Source: Streptomyces tubercidicus (GTDB taxonomy: Bacteria > Actinomycetota > Actinomycetes > Streptomycetales > Streptomycetaceae). From it: a stretch of DNA of 64,000 nucleotides. Positions 8,360 through 17,662 of this stretch are shown here, in pieces. A program made the translations under genes and the position numbers. How positions within the stretch are numbered: position 1 is the stretch's first letter; every line of letters starts with the position of its first letter. The stretch is taken from NCBI RefSeq assembly GCF_027497495.1, contig NZ_CP114205.1:1426001-1490000 (forward strand). The letters are read 5' to 3'. Under the pieces are notes generated by a model. It did not search any database. It worked only from the letters and a program-made list of their open reading frames with translations, and was not told the DNA's origin.

Positions 8360-10180
8360 ATGCGTGTACGACGACGATGGGGCACCGCCCTGACCCTGCT
8401 GCTCACCGCGGCCGCACTGCCGGCCACCGGCCCCGGCACGGCCACCGCCGCCCCGGCCGGCGCGGCCCGGCCATCACCCCACCCGCTGCCCCTGGCCAGG
8501 CATTTCGACAACCGGGCGGTCAGTGACAACTCCGCCCCAGGCGCCGCCGACTTCGACGGTGCGGGCCATTCGCTCTCCGCCCAGGACCTGGCGGCGGCGG
8601 GCTGGTCGCCGGGGAGCGTACTGACGCTGGACGGCACCCGGCTGGGCCTGCCGCGTACGGCGCCCGGGGCACCGGACAATGTGGTGGCCGACGGCCAGAC
8701 CGTGGCGGTCAGCGGCCGGGGCGAGGCGCTCACCTTCCTGGTCGCCGGGACGGGCGGCACGGCCGCCGGCACCGGGACCGTGCGCTACCGAAACGGCTCG
8801 CGCAGCAGCTATGAACTCACCGCGCCCGACTGGCGGTCGGGGCCGCTGAGCACCAAGGCGGTGGCGCTGCCGCACCTCAACGGTCCTGGCGGGCCGTCGG
8901 CCGGACCGGCGCGGCTGTACGCGGTGACCGTACCGCTACGGACCGGGCGGGAGGTGGCCTCGGTGGTGCTGCCCGCGGCGGACGGGGCGGCGGGCGCGCT
9001 CCATGTGTTCGCGGTGGCGGTACGCGACACCGGGCACCGCACCGGGAGTTGGGCGTCGAGCACCGCGGGCTACCGGGCGGTCGGGCCCTGGACGGACCGT
9101 ACGCTGCGGCTGGTCGTGCACAGCGGCGCGGGCGGCCCCCGGGCCCGAATACGGCTCGCCAACACCTTCGCGGGCACCCCGGTGGACATCGGGGCGGCCA
9201 GTATCGCGGTACGCGGCGATGGGGCGGCGGCGGACCGCGGGCCGACACCGCTGACCTTCGGGCGGGGGAAGACCGGGACCCGTATCCCGGCCGGTGCCGA
9301 GGCGTTCAGCGATCCCGTGGACTTCACCGTGCCGGCCGGCACGGATCTGCTGGTGAGCATCCATCTGCCGGGGACGGTGACGGCCGCGCCAGTGCACCAG
9401 GAGGCCGCCCAGCTGTCGTATCTGAGCGCGGCGGGCAGCGGGAACCGCACCGCGGACGCCGGGGGCACGGCCTTCCCGGAGACGATGACCGTCTGGCCGT
9501 TCCTGACGGGCATCGACGTCCAGGGCGGCCCCGGCTCGATCGTGGCGCTGGGCGATTCGATCACCGACGGGGTGAAGTCCACCAGCGGCACCAACCGGCG
9601 CTGGCCCGACGTACTGGCCCGCCGCTTCCAGGCCCAGCAGGCGCTGCCCCGCTACGGCGTGCTCAACCACGGCATCTCAGCGAACCGCATCGTCACCGAC
9701 CGCTACCCGGGCGACGGGGTCAGCACCGACACCGGCGGGGTCAGCGCCCAGCACCGGCTGGAGCGGGATGTGCTGGCGCAGCCCTCGGCGCGGACGGTGG
9801 TGGTGTTCGAGGGCATCAACGACGTGCGCTGGGGAACCTCGTCCGACGAGGTCATCGCCGGTCTGCGGGCGCTCGCACGGCGGGCGCACGAGCGGGGGCT
9901 GCGGGTCGTGGCGGCGACCATCGCGCCCTGTGAGGGCTACCACGACTGCACCCCGGCCGTCGACGCCCGCCGCCAGGCCGTCAACGCCTTCCTGCGCGCC
10001 GACCACGGCGCCGTCTTCGACGCGACCCTGGACTTCGACGCCGTGGTCCGCGATCCGCAGCGGCCCCAGCGGATGCTGCCCGCCTACGACAGCGGCGACC
10101 ATCTCCACCCCGGCGACGCGGGTCTGCGGGCACTGGGCGAGTCGGTGGACCTCCGGGCGCTGATGCCGGGGCGGCGCTGA
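8360..10180 (+). CDS. Secreted SGNH/GDSL-family hydrolase
   Basis: A 606-aa exported protein. The signal peptide MRVRRRWGTALTLLLTAAAL ends near residue 31 (TATAAPA). The first ~370 residues are beta-rich. The catalytic SGNH domain starts at about 390: block I GDSITDG (nucleophile Ser), block II Gly in LNHGISANR, block III Asn in EGINDVRW, block V DHLHPGDAG with the catalytic Asp and His. All four blocks are intact, so an extracellular esterase or polysaccharide deacetylase is expected. It is monocistronic and ends at a strong hairpin. Confidence 0.9.
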   Translation: MRVRRRWGTALTLLLTAAALPATGPGTATAAPAGAARPSPHPLPLARHFDNRAVSDNSAPGAADFDGAGHSLSAQDLAAAGWSPGSVLTLDGTRLGLPRTAPGAPDNVVADGQTVAVSGRGEALTFLVAGTGGTAAGTGTVRYRNGSRSSYELTAPDWRSGPLSTKAVALPHLNGPGGPSAGPARLYAVTVPLRTGREVASVVLPAADGAAGALHVFAVAVRDTGHRTGSWASSTAGYRAVGPWTDRTLRLVVHSGAGGPRARIRLANTFAGTPVDIGAASIAVRGDGAAADRGPTPLTFGRGKTGTRIPAGAEAFSDPVDFTVPAGTDLLVSIHLPGTVTAAPVHQEAAQLSYLSAAGSGNRTADAGGTAFPETMTVWPFLTGIDVQGGPGSIVALGDSITDGVKSTSGTNRRWPDVLARRFQAQQALPRYGVLNHGISANRIVTDRYPGDGVSTDTGGVSAQHRLERDVLAQPSARTVVVFEGINDVRWGTSSDEVIAGLRALARRAHERGLRVVAATIAPCEGYHDCTPAVDARRQAVNAFLRADHGAVFDATLDFDAVVRDPQRPQRMLPAYDSGDHLHPGDAGLRALGESVDLRALMPGRR

Positions 10181-10194
10181 CGGCCCGGCGCACG

Positions 10195-10224
10195 ACGGCC
10201 CCGGGGCGATGCCCCCGGGGCCGT
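10195..10224. terminator. Bidirectional hairpin terminator
   Basis: ACGGCCCCGGGG and CCCCGGGGCCGT form a perfect 12-bp stem with a 6-nt loop, between the convergent SGNH hydrolase and exodeoxyribonuclease genes. It serves both strands equally well. Confidence 0.75.
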
Positions 10225-10234
10225 TCGCGTCGGC

Positions 10235-11020
10235 TCAGCCCTGGACGTCGAGATCCACCACGACCGGGGCGTGGTCCGAGGCGCCCTTGCCCTTGCGCTC
10301 CTCGCGGTCCACATAGGCGTCCGAGACGGCCTTGGCGAACGGCGCGTTGCCGTAGACCAGGTCGATGCGCATACCGCGGTTCTTGGGGAAGGCGAGCTGG
10401 CGGTAGTCCCAGTAGGTGTACGGATGGTCGTACTTGAGGGGGCGGGGGACCACATCCGACAGGCCCGCCTCACGCAGGGCGGTCAGCGCGGCGCGCTCGG
10501 CGGGCGTGACATGGGTGGCGCCCTCGAACACGGCCGGGTCCCAGACGTCCTCGTCGGTCGGTGCGACGTTGTAGTCACCGAGGACGGCGAACGGGCGGGC
10601 GCCCGCCGCGTCCCCGGCGACCGCGGTCCGCAGCGCCTCGAACCAGCCGAGCTTGTAGGCGTAATGCGCATGGCCGACCTCACGGCCATTGGGCACGTAC
10701 ACCGACCACACCCGGGCCGCGCCGCAGGTCGCCGAGACGGCCCGCGGCTCCTGCACGCCGTCGTAGTCCGGGCCCCCGGGGAGGCCCATGACGACATCCT
10801 CCAGCCCCACCTTGGACAGCAGGGCGACACCGTTCCACCGGCCGTTGGCGTTGACGGCCGCCTCGTAGCCGAGCTCGCGCAGCTCGTCGCGCGGGAACTG
10901 CTCGGCGGTGCACTTGGTCTCCTGAAGGCACAGCACGTCCGTGCCGGAGCTCTCCAGCCAGGCCAGCAGCCTCGGGAGGCGGGCGGTGATCGAATTGACG
11001 TTCCAGGTCGCGATGCGCAT
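10235..11020 (-). CDS. xthA: Exodeoxyribonuclease III (AP endonuclease family)
   Basis: A 261-aa EEP-superfamily enzyme for base-excision repair: it cleaves 5' of abasic sites and removes 3' blocking groups. It starts MRIATWNVNSITARLPRL with the first metal-site Asn, then CLQETKC (metal-binding Glu), YVPNG (catalytic Tyr), LGDYNVAP (Asp and Asn) and SDHAPVVVDL (Asp-His) near the C-terminus. Length and motif order are standard. It lies 38 bp upstream-side of an MBL-fold gene on the same strand and may be co-transcribed with it. Confidence 0.93.
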   Translation of the reverse strand: MRIATWNVNSITARLPRLLAWLESSGTDVLCLQETKCTAEQFPRDELRELGYEAAVNANGRWNGVALLSKVGLEDVVMGLPGGPDYDGVQEPRAVSATCGAARVWSVYVPNGREVGHAHYAYKLGWFEALRTAVAGDAAGARPFAVLGDYNVAPTDEDVWDPAVFEGATHVTPAERAALTALREAGLSDVVPRPLKYDHPYTYWDYRQLAFPKNRGMRIDLVYGNAPFAKAVSDAYVDREERKGKGASDHAPVVVDLDVQG

Positions 11021-11058
11021 GTCTGCAAACCTACAGCGAGGGACTGACAGCCAGGCCG

Positions 11059-11700
11059 TCAGCCGAGTGCGGTGCCGGCGCCGGGGGCGAGCCGGCTGTG
11101 ATCGGTGCCGCCCAGCTTGTCGATCATCGAGTCGTAGACCGGGCGGGCAAGGTCCTTGAGCAGGACGTCATGGATGTCGATGGCCCGTCGGGGCGCGACC
11201 TCGCGGACGTAGTCGATGACCTCGGCGATCTTGTTCCAGGGGGCGTGGACGGGCAGCAGCAGGGTGTCGACCGTACGGCCCTCCGGGACGGTGAGGGCGT
11301 CGCCCGGGTGGAAGACCGTGCCGCCGTCGATGAGGTAGCCGACGTTGGTGATGCGCGGGATGTCGGGGTGGATGACGGCGTGCAGCTGGCCGTGCACCTC
11401 CACCTCGAACCCGGCGGCGGTGAAGGTGTCCCCCTCGCCGACCGTGTGCACCCGGCCGGGGAACGCGGCCGACAGCTGCTCGGCGACGCTGGCCAGCGTC
11501 CAGATCTCGGCCGCCGGATTGGCCTCCATGCCTGCCCGCAGCCGCTCCTCATTGAAGTGGTCCATGTGCTCATGGGTAACCAGGATCGCGTCCGCGCCGA
11601 GGGCCGCGTCCTCCTCGCTGAAGACGCCGGGGTCGATGACGAGCGCCCGCCCGTCCTTCTCCAGCCGGACACAGGCGTGGGTCTTCTTGGTGAGTTCCAT
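11059..11700 (-). CDS. MBL-fold metallo-hydrolase (UlaG/YtnP-like)
   Basis: A 213-aa metallo-beta-lactamase-fold protein. The zinc motif appears as VTHEHMDHFN at about residue 45, with later ligands in HAVIHPDIP and FHPGDAL. It is a single compact domain without a signal peptide. The closest style is the small UlaG-like actinobacterial group, usually of unknown substrate. It lies between pcaL and xthA on the same strand with short gaps, so a loose operon is possible. Confidence 0.8.
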   Translation of the reverse strand: MELTKKTHACVRLEKDGRALVIDPGVFSEEDAALGADAILVTHEHMDHFNEERLRAGMEANPAAEIWTLASVAEQLSAAFPGRVHTVGEGDTFTAAGFEVEVHGQLHAVIHPDIPRITNVGYLIDGGTVFHPGDALTVPEGRTVDTLLLPVHAPWNKIAEVIDYVREVAPRRAIDIHDVLLKDLARPVYDSMIDKLGGTDHSRLAPGAGTALG

Positions 11701-11721
11701 GGGGCCATCTTGCCCCGGGTC

Positions 11722-13005
11722 TCAGGTCTCCGGCGTGGTCTCCTCGCGGATCACGCGCTGTGCGACGCGGAACGCGGAATTGGCGGCCGGGACACCGCAG
11801 TAGACGGCGGTGTGCAGCAGCACTTCCTTGATCTCCGTCGGCGTGAGGCCGTTGCGCAGCGCCGCGCGGGTGTGCAGGACCAGTTCGTCGTGGTGGCCGC
11901 GGGCGACCAGCGCGGTGAGCGTGACGATGCTGCGGGTGCGGCGGTCCAGGCCCGGCCGGGTCCAGGTCTCGCCCCAGGCGTAGCGGGTGAGGAAGTCGTG
12001 GAAGTCGCCGGTGAAGTCGTCGGCGGCGGCCTCGACCCGGTCGACATGGGCGTCCCCGAGCACCTCGCGGCGGACCTTGATGCCCGCTTCGTAGGTGGCC
12101 CCGCGGACCTGCTCCGGCTGAGCGGGGCCGGACTCTATGGCGGCGGGGGGCGCCTGCGGGGGCGGCGGGGGCGCGAGCTGCGGCTTGGGGGTGGCGGCAC
12201 CGATGGCGGTCTGGCCGCCGGGGCCCGGCTTGTCGTGCCAGGCGGTGCTGAAGTGCCGGATGAGAAGTTCCGTGACGGCCGAGGGCTGTTCGACGGGCGC
12301 CAGGTGGGAGGTGCCGGGCACCAGCGCCAGGCTCGCGTCGGGGATACCGGCGACCAGGGTGCGGGCGTCGGTGGTCGGCGTGACCTGGTCCTCGGAGCCC
12401 ACGACGACGAGCGTGGGCACGCCCACCCGGCCGAGCGAGGACCGTACGTCGTAGGAGGCCAGCGCCTCACAGGCGGCGATGTAGCAGCCGGGGTCGGTGG
12501 TCCGCACCATCTGCACGGCCCATTCGACGATCGCGGGCTGGGCACCGGCGAAGCCCTGGGTGAACCAGTGCTCGGGCGCGGTGCGGGCGATCGGTTCGAG
12601 CCCGTTCGTGCGGATGACCACACCACGCTGGCGCCAGGCGTCAGCGGTGCCGTAGCGCGGCGAGGTGGACACCAGGGCAAGCGAGGTGACCTGGTGCGGG
12701 CGGGTGAGCGCCAGCTGGGTACCGATGGCTCCGCCGATGCTGCAGCCGGCGTAGCCGAAGCGGTCCACCCCCAGCGCGTCGAGGGTGGCGAGCAGCCGGT
12801 CGGCCAGCTCGGCGACAGAGGCCGCCGCATGCGCGGGCGAGCCGCCATGACCGGGCAGGTCGAAGCGGATGACCCGCCAGTGACGCGTCAGCTCGGGAAT
12901 CTGCCGATCCCACATATGCCAGGTGGTCCCCAGCGCGGCCCCCAGGACGAGCACAGGGGCATCGTCGGGACCGTCGATCCGGTGTTGCAGGGTCTTCTCA
13001 CTCAC
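11722..13005 (-). CDS. pcaL: Fused 3-oxoadipate enol-lactonase / 4-carboxymuconolactone decarboxylase (PcaL)
   Basis: A 427-aa bifunctional enzyme. Residues 1-255 are an alpha/beta hydrolase (PcaD-like), with nucleophile GCSIGG near 95, acid GSEDQVTP and His GTSHLAPVEQP. A Pro/Ala-rich linker (AAPPPPPQAP type) spans about 265-300. Residues 310-427 are the carboxymuconolactone decarboxylase domain (PcaC-like), with GHHDELVLHTRAALRNGLT and CGVPAANSAFRVA. The fusion carries out two consecutive steps of protocatechuate degradation. No pcaGH, pcaB, pcaIJ or pcaF gene adjoins it within the window, so the enzyme is an orphan here. Confidence 0.88.
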   Translation of the reverse strand: MSEKTLQHRIDGPDDAPVLVLGAALGTTWHMWDRQIPELTRHWRVIRFDLPGHGGSPAHAAASVAELADRLLATLDALGVDRFGYAGCSIGGAIGTQLALTRPHQVTSLALVSTSPRYGTADAWRQRGVVIRTNGLEPIARTAPEHWFTQGFAGAQPAIVEWAVQMVRTTDPGCYIAACEALASYDVRSSLGRVGVPTLVVVGSEDQVTPTTDARTLVAGIPDASLALVPGTSHLAPVEQPSAVTELLIRHFSTAWHDKPGPGGQTAIGAATPKPQLAPPPPPQAPPAAIESGPAQPEQVRGATYEAGIKVRREVLGDAHVDRVEAAADDFTGDFHDFLTRYAWGETWTRPGLDRRTRSIVTLTALVARGHHDELVLHTRAALRNGLTPTEIKEVLLHTAVYCGVPAANSAFRVAQRVIREETTPET

Positions 13006-13299
13006 CCGGCCACGCTACCGACTCTCTGACGCGGTTCTGACGCCCGGGTCAGGAAGAGCCGCCGGAGTGCGGCCGCCGACCGCACCCGAGGCGGGGTACG
13101 TGCAGGTCAGGGCCCCGCCGTGGAGACGAACATGGACGACGCAGACGATCACGTGACCTGGATCGCGGTAGCTCACGGTGATCCGCTGGTGCGGATGCGG
13201 TGCCTCGCTCGTGCTCAGGACCGGAGTCTTCTGGGCAGGAGAAGCGGCGTTGCAGGGTGCGCGCCGACATCGCACTCACGCCCTGCACGCTCTCAAATC
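13006..13299. other. Intergenic stretch at the left edge of the mosaic region
   Basis: No convincing gene. A short ORF from the ATG at 13132 (MDDADDHVTWIAVAHGD) has no family I recognise. The last 22 bp (13282-13303) recur exactly at 22978-22999, so this marks a junction between chromosome-like DNA and mobile-element wreckage. Confidence 0.5.
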
Positions 13300-14595
13300 T
13301 CACCAACCTCGCCTGGCTCGGCGGCCTCGGTGCCGCCTGGCTGACGGACTCCGGCACTCCGACTCCCTACCAGCCGTTCGGAGCCCTCCTCCACCCTGAA
13401 CAACTGTGGCCCGCCCTCGACCACACCTCGCTGCTGGTCGGCACGCATCGCCCCCATCACCGTCCTGCTCGCCCTCGCCGCCGTGGCCGCCTGGTGGTGG
13501 TCGCGGCGCAAGAGCGCCTCCGGCGCCATGAGCGCACCATGTGGTGGAACCCCCTCGCCGACGCGAAGACCCTCGACGGCGCCAACCGGCTCGCCGGCCA
13601 CTTCCTCGCCGCCTCCGTAGACGCGAGCCAGCAGGGCGACTTCCCAGTTGCTCCTTGCCGCTGCCCTGGACGGGCGGCCGATTACCGACATCATGCAGTG
13701 GCTGGCCTTCCCGGCCAACCGTACGCCGCTGGACATCCTGCGCGACCACGGCCACACCGCGGTCGCCGCTCAGCTCAAGGGCACGGTGGAGGGCCCGCCG
13801 GAGACCCGCGACGGGATTTTCGAAACGGCCCGCCAGTACGCAGCCGCCCTGCTGAACACGGAAATCGCCGCGTGGGTCACCCCGCAGGAAGCCATCGCTG
13901 AGTTCAAGCCGTCGGAGTTCGTCGACAGCACGGACACGCTCTACCTGCTGTCGAAGGACGGCGGCGGCGGTGCCTCCGCGCTCATCGCAGCGTGCGCGGA
14001 CTCGGTCATGCGGGCCGCAACCGCCCGCGCCGAACGCACCAGCGGACGGCTCGACCCACCGATGCTGGCGATCTTGGACGAGGCCGGGAACGTGTGCAAG
14101 ATCAGTGACCTCCCGCAGCTGTACTCACACCTGGGCAGCCGCGGCATCATCCCGATCACCATCCTGCAGTCCTACCGGCAGGGCCAGCAGGTATGGGGCG
14201 ATGCCGGCATGGACTCGATGTGGTCGGCCGCCACCGTCAAGGTCGTCGGCCCCGGCATCGACGACCCCGACTTCGCCGACAAGCTCAGCCGGATGGTCGG
14301 CGACCACGACGTGGAGAGCACGTCCGTTTCGCACTCCGAGTCCGGCAAGTCCACCAGCGTCTCGATGCGGCAGGAGCGGATCCTGGCGGCCGACGCCATC
14401 CGCGCCCTGCCCAAGGGCACCGCGCTGTGCTTCGCCACCGGCATGCGCGTTGCCGGTCTCGACATGAAGCCCTGGTACCTGCAGCCGGGCGCGAACGAGA
14501 TCTCCACCGACTCCGAGCGCGCCTCGAAGGCCATCACCCAGCGTGCCGTTGCCAAGACCGCTTCGGCGCAGGGCGACTTCGAGGTGGCGGCGTAG
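13300..14595 (+). pseudogene. Decayed TraG/VirD4-type conjugative coupling ATPase
   Basis: Fragments of one protein are spread over three frames. The N-terminal part reads TPYQPFGALLHPEQLWPALD, then shifts frame into a membrane helix (APITVLLALAAVAAWWWSRR). After a deletion it shows WWNPLADAKTLDGANRLAGH and shifts again into a long open frame from about 13648 to 14595. That frame has IMQWLAFPANRTPLDIL, Walker B-like LAILDEAGNVC, ILQSYRQGQQVWG and a C-terminal Ser-rich stretch, as in coupling ATPases of actinomycete integrative elements. The Walker A segment is missing, so the protein cannot hydrolyse ATP. Identity as a T4SS-like coupling protein is well supported by the C-terminal 315 residues. 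Confidence 0.75.
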
Positions 14596-14622
14596 GCATG
14601 CCGCCGCACGAGTAGGAAGCCA

Positions 14623-15225
14623 TGTCCTCGACCAGACCGCTTGCCGTCGACACCGACACGCACTCGCAGATCGCCCTTCTGGCCCTGGGCCTGGGGTGTC
14701 AGCCATGACGAAGTGCTGCGACGGCTCCTTGAACTCGGAGACGGTCCCGGTCAAGGCCACTACAAAACGCCCAGTGGCGCCTCGCCTGCTGTTCTGCGAA
14801 CCTCGGACGCACGCTGTACCTGCTCCCACCGGGCACGGCCCAGGACGCCTACGAGCGCTCCGGGATCGCGGTGTACGGACTCCTGTCCCACACCCGCGAC
14901 CTTGTCGATCTCTCCTGGACGACACGCTGGAACCCCGACGAGCCCATCGCCGACCCGGATCTCCGCTTCCAGATTGGTGACGGCGCCGTGATACTCACAG
15001 CCGGGACCACCGCAGCCCGCTCCCTCCTGGAGCAGCTCGACTTCACCCTGGCAGCAGACGGCTCGTCCTACCGCCCGCCGAACGGGCTGGACAAGCGCGG
15101 CCTGCTCCGCGCCGTCGCGACTGCCGAGGCGCACGCCTACACCCAAGGGCTCAGTGTCCACGTCGCCCTCGGTATCCCGACACCTGCCGACATCCCTCCC
15201 GCACCTCGCCACCCATCAGCTGTCG
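14623..15225 (+). pseudogene. Frameshifted hypothetical gene of the same mobile element
   Basis: The ATG at 14623 opens MSSTRPLAVDTDTHSQIALL, which stops early. A second frame continues SHDEVLRRLLELGDGPGQGHY, and a third carries the body: RTLYLLPPGTAQDAYERSG, YGLLSHTRDLVDLSWTTRWN, ILTAGTTAARSLLEQLDF and LLRAVATAEAHAYTQGLSV. The parts join into one plausible 200-aa protein with two frameshifts. I know no family for it. It follows the coupling-protein pseudogene by 30 bp on the same strand, as accessory genes do in integrative elements. Confidence 0.5.
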
Positions 15226-15410
15226 TCACCGGCTCACCGACTGCGCCCGCAGCCCGTCGCCGCACGTGGTGGCTCACCTGGTCGTCGCAGCCGTCGGCGC
15301 GAGTCTTGGCGATGGCCGTCATGTCGGTGGTGACCTCCGGTCGTGGTGGCGTTCGGGATCGTGCCCGGGTGTCGGTGGTCATGGTGATGCCTGTTCTGGT
15401 GATCTGGTCG

Positions 15411-15455
15411 GGCCCGCCCCCCTGCGCATACCGCAGGGGGCGGGCAGGGTGTTAC
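15411..15455. terminator. GC-rich hairpin
   Basis: CCCGCCCCCCTGCG and CGCAGGGGGCGGG pair with a single bulge around a short loop. It follows the end of the decayed minus-strand frame at about 15440-15718 and looks like its terminator. Confidence 0.45.
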
Positions 15456-15718
15456 GCGGCGGGAGTCCTGGAGGTGCTGGGTCATCTCTTCGGCGCTCAT
15501 CCGACCGGTCACCTCGTCGTAGGGCACGGTGTAGGTCCAGTCGAGGCGGCTGCCCTCCGCATGGACGACCTTCTGACCAATGCCGTTTTGGATGTGCGGA
15601 ACCGTCACCGACTTGGAGTTGACGCGAAGAACGGCGAACCAACGGCCGCCGCGCCTTTGTACGTAGTCCCCGCGCTGGAAGTCGGTCCTCGACCAGACCT
15701 TGAAGCCGCGCGCTTCGC
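15440..15718 (-). pseudogene. C-terminal fragment of an integrative-element protein, fused to an ISL3 scrap
   Basis: The frame reads FKVWSRTDFQRGDYVQRRG, GRWFAVLRVNSKSVTVPHI, then LDWTYTVPYDEVTGRMSAEE. It resembles the C-terminal repeat region of DUF3560-like proteins from actinobacterial plasmids; this is recall and not firm. The N-terminal part is gone, replaced in frame by an ISL3 transposase N-terminus (15719-16010). Confidence 0.4.
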
Positions 15719-16010
15719 GGGTCAGACCCAGCACCTGCTCCACGAACGTCCGCCGACCGCAGGAAGAGATCGCGCAGGCGAACCGCCGGACCCGCAGACA
15801 GAGCACCACCCGCTGCCCCGCGCTGGGCACATCAGCGGGAAACCGCAGGTAGGAACTATGAACCCGACTCGACCAAGTCCCGCAAGCCGGGCACGCCGAG
15901 CCGGTCGCCGTACTGCATGCCTCGATTCGTATCGCCTCGTTGTTCACGTCCACCGACAGCACCAACACGTCCGCGATCGATGGGAACAGCAACTCCTCCA
16001 GCCGGAGCAC
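15719..16010 (-). mobile_element. ISL3-family transposase, N-terminal fragment
   Basis: MLRLEELLFPSIADVLVLSV begins an ISL3 transposase. CPACGTWSSRVHSSYLRFPA is the N-terminal zinc-ribbon (zf-ISL3) with Cys-x2-Cys, completed by CAISSCGRRTF. The reading frame leaves the transposase after FVEQVLGLT, about 97 codons in, and continues into an unrelated protein. No DDE residues remain, so it is inactive. A C-terminal ISL3 piece lies at 37.8-38.4 kb. Confidence 0.75.
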
Positions 16011-16402
16011 TCTCTCTTCCAGAGCTCCGAACTGTCAGCCGTCCAAGATCGCCACTGATCATTTTCGGGCAACTTCTTGAAGGCGAACTCGACCGCCAAC
16101 CATCACTCAGCGTGCGCGCGTCACGGAAGTTGAGCCAGAGCCGTCAGACGTGAACGAAGCCACACGCCGATCGCCGGCGGCGCGCCTCTCGACGGCTATG
16201 CCTGCCGGGCCGATCGCCAGCAGGCGCGTAGAGCCGTGGCCGTAGTGGCTGCCAGTCGACGGTCGAAGGTGGCCAGTAGTTAAGTGACGCTGGTGGCTTC
16301 CGTACCGATGGTGTTGGCGGTGGTGGTGATGCTCAGTCTCATGAGGCGGTGCAGGACGGCGGCGTCGGCTTCTGCGGCGGGGACGAAGGAGGTGCGCTCG
16401 GC
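16011..16402. other. Non-coding mosaic between ISL3 and IS630 scraps
   Basis: No full gene. On the minus strand about 16280-16400 a short open end (AAEADAAVLHRLMRLSITTT) looks like the tail of a lost protein, but I cannot place it. Confidence 0.3.
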
Positions 16403-16622
16403 AATCGCACCCGAGCTCAACCCGGTGGAACTGCTCTGGTCGTCGCTCAAGAAGCGCGAACTCGCCAACCTCGCCGGCGACCACCTCGCCGACGTTGCCG
16501 ACGCCACCGAACAAGGCGCCCACCGGATCAACCACAACCAGCACCTGCCCTGGCCCTACCTCGCTCACACCGGCCTGACCATCCAGCCACAACACCCACC
16601 GAACTTACGAAAAGATCAGTAG
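16403..16622 (+). mobile_element. IS630-family transposase, C-terminal fragment
   Basis: The frame APELNPVELLWSSLKKRELANLAG is the hallmark C-terminal DDE motif of IS630 transposases (the Glu in NPVE is the third catalytic acid). It then runs to a stop at 16622. The first two catalytic Asp residues and the N-terminal helix-turn-helix are absent; upstream sequence is unrelated. Confidence 0.75.
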
Positions 16623-16877
16623 TGGTCGGGGTCGTAAGTCCTTCGGGGGTTGACTTCGAAGCTGATTGGAGTGTGTCTGCGATCATGCGCCGAGGCGGAG
16701 GCGACCGGTGATGTCGAGGGCGCCTTCGGGAGGGCTACATGTCGTTCGGCAGCCTGGCGTCTTCGTATCTACCGTCGAAGCGGTCATCGCAGCGGCAACT
16801 CGGGCTCTGAGCCCCGGCTTGACCTCAACCGCTCTTGAGGTTCCATGCTGGACACACGACGACGACAGGAGGCTCGT
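16623..16877. other. Intergenic, no gene seen
   Basis: About 255 bp without a supported ORF; it must hold the promoter of the ABM-domain gene at 16878. I see no clear repeat or hairpin. Confidence 0.4.
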
Positions 16878-17537
16878 GTGACAACGCTTCAGCTGCCGGA
16901 TCTGGCCCGACCTGACGCCGGGACCACGCTGATCAGCGAGTGGATCGTGGACACGCCAGAACGTCAGGACCGGGCGGGCCGTGCACTGCTTGGGGAGTGG
17001 GACGAGCTGTCGGCCAGGTTTCGCCCTGAGGCTTTCCTTCGGCTCAGCTGCTTCGCAAGCGCGGACGGGCGTGTGCTGCTCAGTGTCGCGCAGTGGGCAA
17101 GCGACGAGGCTCACCTCGCCTTCGTCCGCGAACATCGTGCTGAGATGGTCGGCCGCATCGACCGCGAGATTCCGGGGATCCGGCGTCCCGGGCTGGTCCG
17201 CTACCGGTTGGCGCACACCGTCGTGCCGGACAGCGTCGGCGACGACACGACCGACGTTATCGTCGTCGCGCGCGCCGAGAGTGAGCCGGCGTCCCATGCC
17301 GCGCGATGGGCTGAGGCCACCGCCGACCGGTTACGGGCGGCTCCGCACCCCGGTATGGGCTCCGCGCACGTGTTCGTAAGCGAGAACGGTGCGCGCGGCC
17401 TGCTCTACGCGCCTGTGACACAGGCGAATGGCGTTGCCGGTGCGCGGCCCTACCGGCTACTCGGAACCGTCGCAGGGCCAGGCGCCGTTGCGGACGGCGC
17501 AAGACCGGCCGACGGGGGTTCAGCACGGCGCGCGTAG
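16878..17537 (+). CDS. Tandem antibiotic-biosynthesis-monooxygenase (ABM) domain protein
   Basis: A 219-aa cytoplasmic protein starting at a GTG, 5 nt after a perfect AGGAGG (16867-16872). That ribosome site is decisive over the ATG at 16845. Two ferredoxin-like ABM repeats are visible: GTTLISEWIVDTPERQDRAGRALLGEWDEL with FLRLSCFASADGRVLLSVAQW at about 10-85, and DVIVVARAESEPASHAARWAEA at about 120-190. ABM proteins include small cofactor-free oxygenases and heme-degrading enzymes; the catalytic residues are not conserved enough to pick one. It is one of the few intact genes in this wrecked stretch. Confidence 0.7.
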   Translation: MTTLQLPDLARPDAGTTLISEWIVDTPERQDRAGRALLGEWDELSARFRPEAFLRLSCFASADGRVLLSVAQWASDEAHLAFVREHRAEMVGRIDREIPGIRRPGLVRYRLAHTVVPDSVGDDTTDVIVVARAESEPASHAARWAEATADRLRAAPHPGMGSAHVFVSENGARGLLYAPVTQANGVAGARPYRLLGTVAGPGAVADGARPADGGSARRA

Positions 17538-17662
17538 GCTTTCGCCCACCTGCCTTGCGTCTCCTGCCAGGCGATTTCGACCCTTTCTTCCCGCTCCTCG
17601 CGGAGCCGTTCTTCCTCCTCGGCACGCCGGACCCGCTCCTGCTCCTGCAGTTCCTTTGCAGG
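17520..17662 (-). pseudogene. Coiled-coil protein fragment joined to a glycosyltransferase stub
   Basis: One minus-strand frame reads KELQEQERVRRAEEEERLRE then EREERVEIAWQETQGRWAKA, a charged coiled coil typical of accessory proteins from actinobacterial mobile elements. It begins exactly where the glycosyltransferase frame loses homology, so the two are joined remnants. No start codon or complete domain remains. Confidence 0.4.

Noticed and set aside
11098..13029. 643-codon plus-strand open frame antisense to MBL and PcaL genes
   Set aside because: Antisense to two enzymes with complete catalytic motifs; no domain of its own.
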